NCBI GenBank assembly: GCA_902802975.1
Contig: CADCOF010000054.1
Coordinates: 1-7,149 of the forward strand
DNA: 7,149 nt
Origin: an uncultured Ruminococcus sp.
Lineage (GTDB): Bacteria > Bacillota > Clostridia > Oscillospirales > Acutalibacteraceae
Reading direction: 5' to 3'
The notes under the pieces were generated by a model, which worked only from the letters and a program-made list of their open reading frames with translations, was not told the DNA's origin and did not search any database. The position numbers and the translations under genes are program-made. Of the stretch, positions 1-7,149 are shown piece after piece. How positions within the stretch are numbered: position 1 is the stretch's first letter; each line of letters opens with the position of its first letter.

Positions 1-168
1 CGACTGGCAGAACGGCACGCCGCAGTTCATACAGCGCGCGGCCTGCTTCTGTCTTTGCGCCATGTTGAGCGGAGAATGGAACTCGTTGAAATTTTGTATT
101 CTGTGCGTTGGTTCAACAGTTGTATTGTTCTCCCTGTCAAACTCCATAAAACCTGTTGACTTTCCCAT
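1..168 (-). CDS. gltD: Glutamate synthase small (beta) subunit, N-terminal fragment
   Basis: This is the 5' end of the NADPH-dependent glutamate synthase small subunit. In this family it takes electrons from NAD(P)H through FAD and passes them by iron-sulfur clusters to the large subunit. I translated it by hand: it starts ATG at 168, opens MGKSTGFMEF, and runs 56 codons to the window edge with the frame open. Residues 45-56 read RCMNCGVPFCQS and carry Cys46, Cys49 and Cys54. This is the start of the cysteine set that binds the 4Fe-4S clusters in GltD and related dihydropyrimidine dehydrogenase-type proteins. A Shine-Dalgarno AAGGGGG at 184-178 lies in the last codons of gltB, and only 4 bases separate the gltB stop from this start, so translation is probably coupled. 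The FAD and NADPH domains lie outside the window. Identity is nearly certain; completeness cannot be judged. Confidence 0.95.
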   Translation of the reverse strand, partial: MGKSTGFMEFDRENNTTVEPTHRIQNFNEFHSPLNMAQRQKQAARCMNCGVPFCQS

Positions 169-172
169 TTTC

Positions 173-3100
173 TCATTCCCCCTTCTGAGCGTCGTAGAAC
201 GCTTCCAGAACTGCCTGCTCGTGGTCAAGTCCCTTTTCCTCAAAGTGACCGATCAGTCCGAGCATTTTATTGTAATCATTTGGCATTATCTTTTTGAAAT
301 TAGGCAGATACACGTTGAAGTTCGCAAGCATTCTGCCTGCAAGCGGAGAGCCGGTCGCCTCAAAATGCTTCTCGATCATCGTTCTAAGCTCCTCTATATC
401 GTGCTTCTCGCTAAGTTCGCTCATAGTGACAAGCTCCTTATTGAGTTTAAGATACAGGTCGTGCGCTTCGTCGTAAACATACGCTATACCGCCGCTCATA
501 CCTGCCGCAAAGTTGCGCCCCGTTTTGCCGAGAACAACTACTCTGCCGCCTGTCATGTACTCGCAGCCGTGATCTCCCACGCCTTCGCAGACAGCATACG
601 CGCCCGAATTTCGCACGCAGAAACGCTCTCCGGCGATACCGTTTACATAAGCCTCGCCGCTTGTTGCGCCGTAAAGTGCGACATTTCCGATGATTATATT
701 CTCCTCGGCCTTGAATTTACTGTCTTTCGGCGGATAAACTATCAGCTTGCCGCCCGAAAGTCCTTTGCCGAAATAGTCATTGGAATCGCCCTCAAGTCTC
801 AGCGTAAGCCCTTTCGGGATAAATGCGCCGAACGACTGACCGCCGCCGCCAGTACACTGCACGGTATAAAAATCATCTTCCAGACTGCTGCCGAATTTCT
901 GCGTGATGACCGAACCAAATATCGTACCGAAAGCTCTGTCGGTACTTGACACTTCTGCTTTCACTGTCTTTCTCGTGCGGTTCGCCATAGCCTTCGCAAA
1001 CTTCGGGATAAGTCTGCTCTCGTCAAGCGTACTTTGAAGCTTGAAATCGTACACATCGTTCGGGTCAAAACGGCTTTTCTCTTCGCCGATATAATCGCGG
1101 CTGAGTATACCCGAAAGGTCAATCATTTCCGCTCTGTGCGTCACTTGATTCGGCTTTACTTTCAGAAGGTCTGTTCGTCCCACAAGCTCCGACACTGTTC
1201 TGACGCCGAGCTTAGCCATGATCTCGCGCAGCTCCTGCGCTACAAACATCATGAAGTTTACTATATATTCGGGCTTTCCCGCAAAACGCTTTCTAAGCTC
1301 CGGGTTTTGTGTTGCGATTCCGACAGGGCAGGTATCAAGATTGCACACTCTCATCATAACGCAGCCCATTGTTACGAGCGGCGCAGTTGCAAAACCGAAC
1401 TCATCGGCACCGAGCATAGCTGCAACAGCAACATCTCGTCCGCTCATCAGCTTGCCGTCCGTTTCTATGATAACTCTGGAACGCAGACCATTTTGTATAA
1501 GCGTCTGATGCGTCTCCGCAAGACCAAGCTCCCACGGCAGACCCGCGTTGTGTATCGAGCTTACGGGCGCCGCGCCCGTGCCGCCGTCATAACCGGAGAT
1601 GAGAACCACCTGTGCGCCCGCTTTCGCAACGCCGGCGGCGATAGTTCCGACTCCCGCTTCCGATACGAGCTTTACCGAAATGCGGGCTTTTCTGTTGGCG
1701 TTTTTCAGATCATATATCAACTGCGCTAAATCTTCAATCGAATATATATCATGGTGAGGCGGCGGTGAGATGAGCGATACGCCCGGAGTGGAATAACGGT
1801 TTTTCGCTATCCACGGATACACCTTTTTTCCGGGAAGATGACCGCCCTCGCCGGGTTTTGCACCCTGAGCCATTTTGATCTGAATTTCCTTTGCACTCAG
1901 CAGATATTCGCTGGTAACACCGAATCTACCCGACGCAACTTGCTTTATAGCAGAGTTTTTATCCGTGCCGAGACGTTCGGGCATCTCGCCGCCCTCGCCG
2001 GAATTCGACTTTCCGCCCAGCATATTCATAGCCTGCGCCATGCACTCGTGCGCCTCCTGGCTTATCGAACCGTAGCTCATCGCACCCGTTTTGAACCGCT
2101 TTACGATCTCGCTTGCCGGCTCCACATCGTCTATCGGGATAGGCGTGCAGTTGTCAAGATCAAATGTCATAAGTCCGCGCAGTGTATGCGGCAAATTCTC
2201 GTCGTCCACCATCGCGGTGTATTCCTTGAAACGCTTGTAATCGCCGTGCTGAGTTGCTTCTCTAAGAGCGATTATTGTTTGAGGATTGTACATGTGATCC
2301 TCTTTATCGTGACCCGAACGCAGTTTATGTGTACCTACGCTGTCGGTAGACGTATCAACGCCCAAGCCCAGCGGATCAAACGCGTGATCATGCCGCCACT
2401 CAACGCCCTCGCCTATTTCTTCAAGACCGATGCCGCCCACTCTGCTGACGGTATTTGTGAAATACTTATCGATAACGTCTTTGCGGATACCAATAGCTTC
2501 AAATATCTGTGACGACTGATACGAATGAATAGTTGAAATGCCCATTTTAGAAGCGATCTTTACGATACCGTGAAGAACAGCGGAATTGTAATCTCTGATA
2601 GCCGTGTGATAATCTTTGTCAAGAAGACCTTTGTCTATAAGCTCCGAAATACACTCCTGGGCAAGATACGGGTTGACCGCTCTTGCGCCGTAGCCTAAAA
2701 GTGCGGCAAAATGATGCACTTCGCACGGCTCCGCGCTTTCGAGTATGATAGATACCGCAGTGCGCTTTTTCGTTCTTATGAGATACTGTTCCATCGCAGA
2801 CACGGCAAGCAGCGACGGAATTGCAACGTGGTTCTCGTCAACGCCTCTGTCGGAAAGAATGATAATATTCGCGCCCTTTCTGTACTCGCGGTCAACAAGA
2901 ACAAACAGCCTGTCGAGCGCGCGCTCAAGCGGCGTGTTTTTGTAGTACAAAAGCGATACTGTCGCAGCCTTGAAGCCCGGGCGTTTTATCGCCTTAATCT
3001 TCATGAGATCAACACTTGTGAGTATCGGATTGTGTATCTCCAGCATATTGCAGTTTTCTGCTTTTTCTTCGAGCAAATTACCGTCCGAACCGACATAAAC

Positions 3101-4699
3101 TGTCGTGTCTGTTACGATCTCCTCACGAATAGCATCTATTGGAGGATTTGTTACCTGAGCAAATATCTGCTTGAAGTAGGAAAACAGCGACTGGTGCTTT
3201 TCTGAAAGAACAGCAAGCGGAATATCAGTACCCATTGCGGCAGTAGGCTCCCCGCCGTTTTTCGCCATAGGAAGAATGGAATCCTTTATCTGCTCGTATG
3301 TGTAGCCGAACGCTTTGTAAAGCCTGTCACGCTGCTCCTGCGTATGATTTTCTACCTTGTGGTTCGGTATCGGCAGGTCGGAAAGCTGCACAAGATTTCC
3401 GTCAAGCCATTCTCCGTAAGGCTTCTCACGCGCGTAGCGGCTCTTGCATTCCTCATCGGAAATAACGCGCTGCGCATTGAGATCAACGAGCAGCATCTTT
3501 CCGGGCTGCAGGCGGCTCTTTTTTACGATAGTTTCGTTGTCAACGTCAAGCACGCCCACTTCGGACGAGAGAATAAGCATGTCATCGCTTGTGATGTAGT
3601 AGCGTGACGGACGCAGACCGTTTCTGTCGAGAACCGCGCCCACGGTGTCGCCGTCCGTGAAAAGAATAGCGGCGGGACCGTCCCACGGTTCCATCATAGT
3701 TGAATAGTAATGATAAAAATCGCGCTTTTCTCTGGAAATCGTCTTATCGTTTGTGTATGGCTCCGGAATAGTAACCATAACCGCTTTCGGCAGTTCCATT
3801 CCGTTCATCATTAAAAATTCAAGCGTATTATCGAGCATTGCCGAGTCCGAACCGGACGCATTGATAACAGGCAGAACTCTGTCGAAATCGTCCTGCATAA
3901 CGGGGCTTGTCATTGTTTCCTCACGGGCAAGCATTCTGTCGAAGTTGCCTCTGATAGTGTTGATCTCGCCGTTATGAAGTATTACTCTGTTGGGGTGAGC
4001 GCGCTCCCATGACGGATTTGTGTTGGTTGAAAAACGAGAATGAACAAGCGCAAGCGCGCTTTTATAATCATCACTTTGAAGATCAAGATAGAACTTGCGC
4101 AGCTGACCTACAAGAAACATACCCTTGTATACAATGGTGCGTGACGAGAACGAACATACATAAGTGTTGTCGTTTGACTGCTCAAACTCGCGTCGGATAA
4201 CATAAAGTTTGCGCTCAAACTCGATGCCGATCTTGACGTCTTCGGGCTTTTTCACAAAGCACTGCATAATATGAGGCATTACGTCAAGTGCTTTTTTGCC
4301 GATAACGGTGCTGTCTGTGGGAACATCTCTCCAACCGAGAAGTTTTGCGCCCTCCTTCTTGCAGATTATCTCAAGCATCTTCTTCGCCTGACTGCATTTC
4401 AGCTCGTCCTGCGGAAAGAAGAACATACCAACGCCATACTTGCGCTTGCCCGGCAGCTCTATTCCCATATCAAATGCCGCGCTTTTGAAGAAATCATGAG
4501 ATACCTGAACGAGTATGCCCACGCCGTCGCCCGTTTCGCCGGACGCGTCCATTCCCGCACGGTGCTGGAGCTTTTCCACAATAGAAAGCGCGTCCGATAC
4601 AATCTTATGGCTCTGCTCGCCTTTTATGCTGACAACCGCGCCTATACCGCAGGCGTCATGTTCGAATTCCGGTCTGTATAATGTATTTTTCTCATTCAT
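173..4699 (-). CDS. gltB: Glutamate synthase large (alpha) subunit
   Basis: This large subunit makes two glutamates from glutamine and 2-oxoglutarate in the cytoplasm. It is the second half of the GS-GOGAT ammonia assimilation route. With the ATG at 4699 it has 1508 residues, close to the usual 1,470-1,530. The class II glutaminase domain begins near Cys17 (HDACGIG). Family knowledge says a short propeptide, here 16 residues, is removed so that this Cys becomes the N-terminal nucleophile. The domain also shows [18 protein letters not shown] and N243-G-E. After a central domain comes the FMN/2-oxoglutarate domain, about 840-1215, with GAMSYGSIS (Met874) and [10 protein letters not shown]. The 3Fe-4S ligands are Cys1113, Cys1119 and Cys1124 (CX5CX4C). 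The C-terminal GXGXG beta-helix domain is about 1270-1460 and begins near [10 protein letters not shown] (Gln1288). A GTG at 4714 would add five residues but sits inside the ribosome-binding site. In Bacillus subtilis the equivalent gene is called gltA. No missing catalytic residue was seen. Confidence 0.97.
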   Translation of the reverse strand: MNEKNTLYRPEFEHDACGIGAVVSIKGEQSHKIVSDALSIVEKLQHRAGMDASGETGDGVGILVQVSHDFFKSAAFDMGIELPGKRKYGVGMFFFPQDELKCSQAKKMLEIICKKEGAKLLGWRDVPTDSTVIGKKALDVMPHIMQCFVKKPEDVKIGIEFERKLYVIRREFEQSNDNTYVCSFSSRTIVYKGMFLVGQLRKFYLDLQSDDYKSALALVHSRFSTNTNPSWERAHPNRVILHNGEINTIRGNFDRMLAREETMTSPVMQDDFDRVLPVINASGSDSAMLDNTLEFLMMNGMELPKAVMVTIPEPYTNDKTISREKRDFYHYYSTMMEPWDGPAAILFTDGDTVGAVLDRNGLRPSRYYITSDDMLILSSEVGVLDVDNETIVKKSRLQPGKMLLVDLNAQRVISDEECKSRYAREKPYGEWLDGNLVQLSDLPIPNHKVENHTQEQRDRLYKAFGYTYEQIKDSILPMAKNGGEPTAAMGTDIPLAVLSEKHQSLFSYFKQIFAQVTNPPIDAIREEIVTDTTVYVGSDGNLLEEKAENCNMLEIHNPILTSVDLMKIKAIKRPGFKAATVSLLYYKNTPLERALDRLFVLVDREYRKGANIIILSDRGVDENHVAIPSLLAVSAMEQYLIRTKKRTAVSIILESAEPCEVHHFAALLGYGARAVNPYLAQECISELIDKGLLDKDYHTAIRDYNSAVLHGIVKIASKMGISTIHSYQSSQIFEAIGIRKDVIDKYFTNTVSRVGGIGLEEIGEGVEWRHDHAFDPLGLGVDTSTDSVGTHKLRSGHDKEDHMYNPQTIIALREATQHGDYKRFKEYTAMVDDENLPHTLRGLMTFDLDNCTPIPIDDVEPASEIVKRFKTGAMSYGSISQEAHECMAQAMNMLGGKSNSGEGGEMPERLGTDKNSAIKQVASGRFGVTSEYLLSAKEIQIKMAQGAKPGEGGHLPGKKVYPWIAKNRYSTPGVSLISPPPHHDIYSIEDLAQLIYDLKNANRKARISVKLVSEAGVGTIAAGVAKAGAQVVLISGYDGGTGAAPVSSIHNAGLPWELGLAETHQTLIQNGLRSRVIIETDGKLMSGRDVAVAAMLGADEFGFATAPLVTMGCVMMRVCNLDTCPVGIATQNPELRKRFAGKPEYIVNFMMFVAQELREIMAKLGVRTVSELVGRTDLLKVKPNQVTHRAEMIDLSGILSRDYIGEEKSRFDPNDVYDFKLQSTLDESRLIPKFAKAMANRTRKTVKAEVSSTDRAFGTIFGSVITQKFGSSLEDDFYTVQCTGGGGQSFGAFIPKGLTLRLEGDSNDYFGKGLSGGKLIVYPPKDSKFKAEENIIIGNVALYGATSGEAYVNGIAGERFCVRNSGAYAVCEGVGDHGCEYMTGGRVVVLGKTGRNFAAGMSGGIAYVYDEAHDLYLKLNKELVTMSELSEKHDIEELRTMIEKHFEATGSPLAGRMLANFNVYLPNFKKIMPNDYNKMLGLIGHFEEKGLDHEQAVLEAFYDAQKGE

Positions 4700-6308
4700 C
4701 TTGATGTACCTCACTTTGCTTTAAAGCTGCTTTCAACAATCCCTTGAATAACGGGTGCGCCTTGTTCGGTCGGCTCTTGAATTCGGGGTGGAACTGTACG
4801 CCGATATAAAAATCATTCTGCGGTATCTCTATTGTTTCCACGATCGTTCCGTCGGGAGAAGTTCCGCCTATCACAAGCCCGCTGTCTGTCAGCGTTTCCT
4901 TGTATTCATTGTTAAATTCATAGCGGTGACGGTGGCGTTCAAATATCTCTGCTTTTCCGTAACATGCCCAAAGTGCTGTGTTCTGCTTAATTCGGCACGG
5001 ATACGCGCCCAGCCTCAAAGTGCCGCCTTTGTCAACAGTGCTGCTTTGGTCGGGCATAAAGTCGATAACTTTGTGTTCGGTCAGCTCGTCAAACTCTCCG
5101 GAATTTGCATCAACCAATCCGCAGACATTTCTCGCATATTCGATCACTGCTATCTGCATACCGAGGCATATTCCAAGATACGGCACATTGTTCTCGCGGC
5201 AGTATCTCGCAGTGCAGATCATTCCGGAAATTCCCCTGCTTCCGAAGCCGCCCGGAACGATGATACAATCGCAGTTTTTTAGTTTTTCATTGACGTTTTC
5301 ATCGGTGATCGTTTCGCTGTCTATCCATTCTATATCGGTATGCGCGCCGCAGGCGTAGCCCGCATGATGTATGGCTTCGGCAACCGAAAGATAAGCGTCG
5401 TGCAGCTGCACATACTTTCCTACAATGCCGACTGTAATGCTTTTGCTCCTGTTGTCAATACTCTTGAGCATCGCCTGCCACTCACTCAGATCAGGCTCAG
5501 AAGACTGTATTCCAAGCCTTCTGCATACAACGTTTGAGAAACCCGACTGCTCCAGCATTATTGGTGCTTCATACAGCACTGGTACATTTGTATTTTGAAT
5601 AACGCTGTCCACGGGAACATTGCAGAACAAAGATATCTTCTTGAATATATTCTTTTCAAGCGGTTCATCACAGCGCAGAACAATGATATCGGGCTTTACG
5701 CCCATTCCCTGCAGCTCTTTTACGGAGTGCTGCACAGGCTTTGTTTTGTGCTCCTGCGAACATTTCAGATATGGAATAAGTGCGACATGTATGTAACAGA
5801 CATTTTCGCTGCCAACTTCAAGCCCCACCTGACGTATTGCCTCGATAAACGGCTGACTTTCGATATCGCCCGCTGTGCCGCCGATCTCAGTGATAACGAC
5901 ATCAGCTTCGCTTTTCTTTCCGACGTTGTAGATAAAATGCTTAATCTCGTTCGTCACATGCGGAATGACCTGCACCGTTTCGCCGAGGAACTCCCCGCGC
6001 CGCTCCTTATTCAGGATATTCCAGTAAACTTTTCCCGTTGTGAGATTTGAATATTTGTTGAGGTCTTCATCAATAAAACGTTCGTAATGTCCCAAATCCA
6101 AGTCCGTTTCCGCGCCGTCTTCCGTAACAAAAACCTCACCGTGCTGATACGGACTCATTGTTCCCGGGTCGACATTTATATACGGGTCAAGCTTTTGAGC
6201 AGCGACCTTCAAGCCTCTCGCTTTCAGCAGTCGTCCCAATGATGCGGCAGTGATACCTTTTCCGAGTCCCGATACAACTCCGCCCGTCACAAAAATATAC
6301 TTCGTCAT
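4692..6308 (-). CDS. pyrG: CTP synthase (glutamine-hydrolysing)
   Basis: This enzyme converts UTP to CTP using ATP and the amide nitrogen of glutamine, the last step of pyrimidine nucleotide synthesis. It has 538 residues, normal for bacteria (about 535-545). The N-terminal synthetase domain (1-~270) starts [10 protein letters not shown]. It carries the P-loop [10 protein letters not shown] with Lys17, the [15 protein letters not shown] segment with Asp71, and Glu141 in [13 protein letters not shown], matching the ATP/Mg positions of the family. The UTP-site segment [17 protein letters not shown] is intact. The class I glutaminase domain (~285-530) shows PGGFGSRG, nucleophile Cys381 in LGICLGMQ, and His507 and Glu509 in GVQFHPEF, so the triad is complete. 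The start codon is 2 bases after the stop of the ANTAR gene, with AGGAGAGG at 6323-6316 as its ribosome-binding site. The end overlaps gltB by 8 bases. It has no leader of its own. Confidence 0.98.
   Translation of the reverse strand: MTKYIFVTGGVVSGLGKGITAASLGRLLKARGLKVAAQKLDPYINVDPGTMSPYQHGEVFVTEDGAETDLDLGHYERFIDEDLNKYSNLTTGKVYWNILNKERRGEFLGETVQVIPHVTNEIKHFIYNVGKKSEADVVITEIGGTAGDIESQPFIEAIRQVGLEVGSENVCYIHVALIPYLKCSQEHKTKPVQHSVKELQGMGVKPDIIVLRCDEPLEKNIFKKISLFCNVPVDSVIQNTNVPVLYEAPIMLEQSGFSNVVCRRLGIQSSEPDLSEWQAMLKSIDNRSKSITVGIVGKYVQLHDAYLSVAEAIHHAGYACGAHTDIEWIDSETITDENVNEKLKNCDCIIVPGGFGSRGISGMICTARYCRENNVPYLGICLGMQIAVIEYARNVCGLVDANSGEFDELTEHKVIDFMPDQSSTVDKGGTLRLGAYPCRIKQNTALWACYGKAEIFERHRHRYEFNNEYKETLTDSGLVIGGTSPDGTIVETIEIPQNDFYIGVQFHPEFKSRPNKAHPLFKGLLKAALKQSEVHQDE
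4708..4712 (-). promoter_or_regulatory. Shine-Dalgarno site that sets the gltB start
   Basis: GAGGT lies 8 bases before the ATG at 4699, within the last codons of pyrG. The alternative GTG start at 4714 overlaps this site and has no good site of its own, so the ATG at 4699 is preferred. The junction reads ATGAATGA: the gltB start comes first and the pyrG stop follows in the other frame, an arrangement typical of translational coupling. Confidence 0.75.
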
Positions 6309-6310
6309 GT

Positions 6311-6892
6311 TTATTCCTCTCCTGTTATGTCCCTGATGACAGCTCTTGCAATATCAATCTTTTTTTTGCCGCTGTCCATGGCTGCTTTCTCTATATATCT
6401 ATGAGCCTGCTCCTCGGTCATATTTCTTTCAGCGATCAGCAACGCTTTTGCTCTTGTTATCGTCTTGACCTCGTGCAGCTTTCCTCTGAGCTTTTTTGAG
6501 TCTGCTTTTAGTTTGTTCATCTTAACGACAGACGATGAAAGCAGCGTCAGCGTTTGATAAAACACCGATTTATACAACGTTGACGGCAGCGTAACTACGC
6601 CGTAAGGTTCGAGTTTATATGAAACCTTTTCGAGCAGCTCGGGCTTTACGATAACGGCTGTGGCATATTCCTGTGAGATATCCTGTGCAAACTTTGTGCC
6701 GAATTCATCTGTCAGCGGTGTATGAATAATTACAATATCGACATTCGTGTTTAGAAGTGTGCGCCGCGCGTCATTTGCACTCGATAAAATGCGAACGGGT
6801 GAAAACCTGTCCTGCGGCATTGCCGCTTTTATAAACTCGACCATCTTGCTGCTTTTTGATAATATTATTACGCTTCGGACTTCATTCTGCAC
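6311..6892 (-). CDS. ANTAR-domain RNA-binding regulator with degenerate receiver
   Basis: This is a 193-residue probable transcription antiterminator. The C-terminal ANTAR domain is about residues 131-187. Seen there are the coiled-coil-like lead helix ([15 protein letters not shown]), then Ala148-Lys149, the [17 protein letters not shown] helix and the last helix [11 protein letters not shown]. The family (AmiR, NasR, EutV) binds paired hairpins in nascent RNA and blocks terminators. Residues 6-115 have the length and alternating hydrophobic pattern of a response-regulator receiver. However, the usual acidic pair after strand 1 is replaced (VIILSKSSK), and the phosphate-accepting Asp position after strand 3 is His57 ([10 protein letters not shown]). 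The conserved Lys before the last strand region is not evident ([10 protein letters not shown]). So phosphorylation control is unlikely, which is inference. The gene starts with GTG, and a strong AGGAGGTG lies ahead of it. It heads the operon with pyrG and gltBD, which suggests a role in nitrogen or glutamine control. Its ligand, partner and targets are unknown. Confidence 0.88.
   Translation of the reverse strand: MQNEVRSVIILSKSSKMVEFIKAAMPQDRFSPVRILSSANDARRTLLNTNVDIVIIHTPLTDEFGTKFAQDISQEYATAVIVKPELLEKVSYKLEPYGVVTLPSTLYKSVFYQTLTLLSSSVVKMNKLKADSKKLRGKLHEVKTITRAKALLIAERNMTEEQAHRYIEKAAMDSGKKKIDIARAVIRDITGEE
6316..6323 (-). promoter_or_regulatory. Shine-Dalgarno site of pyrG inside the ANTAR gene
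   Basis: AGGAGAGG covers the last codons of the regulator gene, followed by its TAA stop and, 2 bases later, the pyrG ATG at 6308. Spacing from the GG to the ATG is 7 bases. The overlap of the site with coding sequence argues for a shared transcript and coupled translation. Confidence 0.8.
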
Positions 6893-6897
6893 GGCTG

Positions 6898-6905
6898 CAC
6901 CTCCT
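6898..6905 (-). promoter_or_regulatory. Strong Shine-Dalgarno site of the ANTAR gene
   Basis: AGGAGGTG is preceded by a run of seven A. GGAGG lies 7 bases before the GTG start at 6892. The perfect match offsets the weaker start codon and supports GTG over the next in-frame ATG (residue 17). Confidence 0.85.
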
Positions 6906-6930
6906 TTTTTTAGTGTGGAGTTGTTTTGCT

Positions 6931-6982
6931 AATTCCGAATTCCGAATTGAATTGCGCATTCCGCATTCCGAATTCCGAATTA
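6931..6982. repeat. Degenerate heptamer tandem repeat
   Basis: About seven units of a 7-base repeat, plus-strand consensus AATTCCG, run head to tail: AATTCCG twice, a shortened AATTG, AATTGCG, CATTCCG twice, AATTCCG, then a fading AATTAAT. The tract is AT-rich and rich in EcoRI-like GAATTC palindromes. It lies 39 bases upstream of the ANTAR start and would be part of the transcribed leader. Short heptamer repeats of this type occur between genes in several bacterial groups. Here I see no coding potential and no clear hairpin stronger than 6 base pairs. Confidence 0.85.
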
Positions 6983-6986
6983 ATGC

Positions 6987-7010
6987 TCGATCTGAGTCCG
7001 TCACTCTCGA
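6987..7010 (-). other. Possible leader stem-loop
   Basis: In the RNA direction the arms are UCGA-GAGU and ACUC-AGA-UCGA around a 5-base loop GACGG, giving 8 base pairs with a 3-base bulge. It has no U-tract after it, so it is not a terminator. The loop is not the AnnGnn hexaloop expected of ANTAR targets. It could be chance. Confidence 0.3.
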
Positions 7011-7043
7011 CCACAATTTTTCACACTGCATAAACTATTGTCG

Positions 7044-7069
7044 TTGTGATAACCCATCGGTTTTCACAA
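7044..7069. promoter_or_regulatory. 26-base interrupted palindrome, possible operator or leader hairpin
   Basis: Arms of 11 bases, TTGTGAAAACC and GGTTATCACAA on the minus strand, flank a 4-base centre GATG and match in 10 of 11 positions. As DNA this looks like a dimer-binding operator overlapping the proposed -10 box. As RNA it would fold to a hairpin with one A-A mismatch and a tetraloop. The TGTGA and TCACA halves resemble CRP/FNR half sites, but the 14-base spacing between them does not fit that family (6 expected for CRP). The binding factor is unknown. Confidence 0.55.
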
Positions 7070-7095
7070 ATAATTGCGCATTCAGACTGTGCCAA
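7067..7095 (-). promoter_or_regulatory. Tentative sigma-A-type promoter of the operon
   Basis: TTGGCA at 7095-7090 (one mismatch to TTGACA) is followed after 17 bases by TATTTG at 7072-7067 (three of six matches to TATAAT). The -35 is good and the -10 is poor. Transcription would start near 7060, giving a leader of roughly 170 bases. No better pair was found in 6893-7149, but the promoter could also lie beyond the window edge. Confidence 0.35.
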
Positions 7096-7111
7096 AAGTT
7101 CTGAGCATGAA

Positions 7112-7149
7112 CCCCTCCACCGCCTTACGGCGGTCCCCCTCCCCTAAAG
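7112..7149. repeat. C-rich palindromic intergenic repeat, cut by window edge
   Basis: A 6-base-pair hairpin, ACCGCC-TTAC-GGCGGT at 7119-7134, is flanked on both sides by C-rich runs (CCCCTCC at 7112-7118 and CCCCCTCCCC at 7135-7144), and the window ends in CCCCTAAAG. From general familiarity this resembles a dispersed repeat seen between genes in many Clostridia. In that repeat CCCCTAAAG continues into GGG to make a further palindrome, but the continuation is outside this window. It has no U-run on either strand, so a Rho-independent terminator is not supported. It may be the end of a small MITE-like element. Confidence 0.6.

Noticed and set aside
62..949. Long plus-strand open frame of 295 codons opposite gltB and gltD
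   Set aside because: It lies antisense to well-matched, highly conserved coding sequence. Its translation has no recognisable domain and is rich in Arg, His and Cys as expected of a shadow frame. The other plus-strand frames opposite gltB, pyrG and the ANTAR gene are rejected for the same reason.
4700..4714. GTG at 4714 as the gltB start
   Set aside because: It would put the start codon on the Shine-Dalgarno sequence, and the ATG at 4699 has good spacing. Either choice leaves the catalytic Cys in place after removal of the propeptide.
6901..6920. CTCC and GGAG pairing that could hide the ANTAR ribosome-binding site
   Set aside because: There are only 4 base pairs across a 12-base A-rich loop, which is too weak to be a convincing switch.
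7044..7069. CRP or FNR site
   Set aside because: The half sites TGTGA and TCACA are 14 bases apart instead of 6 for CRP or 4-5 for FNR, and the outer arms continue into a different palindrome.
6856..7104. Plus-strand open frame of 82 codons across the ANTAR start and leader
   Set aside because: It spans the heptamer repeat, giving a repetitive peptide (FRIELRIPHSEFRI). It has no ribosome-binding site and no conserved features.
7119..7134. Rho-independent terminator of an upstream gene
   Set aside because: The stem is GC-rich, but it is followed by a C-run on the plus strand and a G-rich run on the minus strand, with no U-tract.

Overview
All recognisable genes lie on the minus strand, so the window reads from right to left. 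The strong purine-rich Shine-Dalgarno sites, the ferredoxin-style nitrogen and pyrimidine genes, the ANTAR regulator with a degraded receiver and the intergenic repeat types suggest an anaerobic Gram-positive bacterium. My best guess is the class Clostridia, Ruminococcaceae/Oscillospiraceae, perhaps a gut or rumen species. This is an inference from sequence style, not a database match.

Layout, in order of transcription. Positions 7149-6893 are non-coding. They hold a C-rich palindromic repeat cut by the window edge (7112-7149), a tentative promoter (7067-7095), a 26-base interrupted palindrome (7044-7069), a second possible stem-loop (6987-7010), a heptamer repeat tract (6931-6982) and a strong ribosome-binding site. 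Then follow a 193-residue ANTAR-type RNA-binding regulator (6892-6311), CTP synthase pyrG (6308-4692), the large subunit of glutamate synthase gltB (4699-173) and the first 56 codons of the small subunit gltD (168-1, cut by the window edge).

The four genes are packed as one operon: 2 bases between the regulator and pyrG, an 8-base overlap between pyrG and gltB, and 4 bases between gltB and gltD. No internal promoter or terminator has room to sit between them. PyrG and GltBD both draw amide nitrogen from glutamine. PyrG uses a class I (Cys-His-Glu) glutaminase domain and GltB a class II (N-terminal Cys) domain. ANTAR proteins usually act by antitermination on nascent RNA. The simplest reading is a glutamine-use operon headed by its own, or a genome-wide, nitrogen regulator. 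The enzymes are ordinary and complete. The interest lies in the regulator, which lacks the phosphorylation residues of a true receiver, and in the unusual leader.

I did not find a clearly new enzymatic or defence system here.
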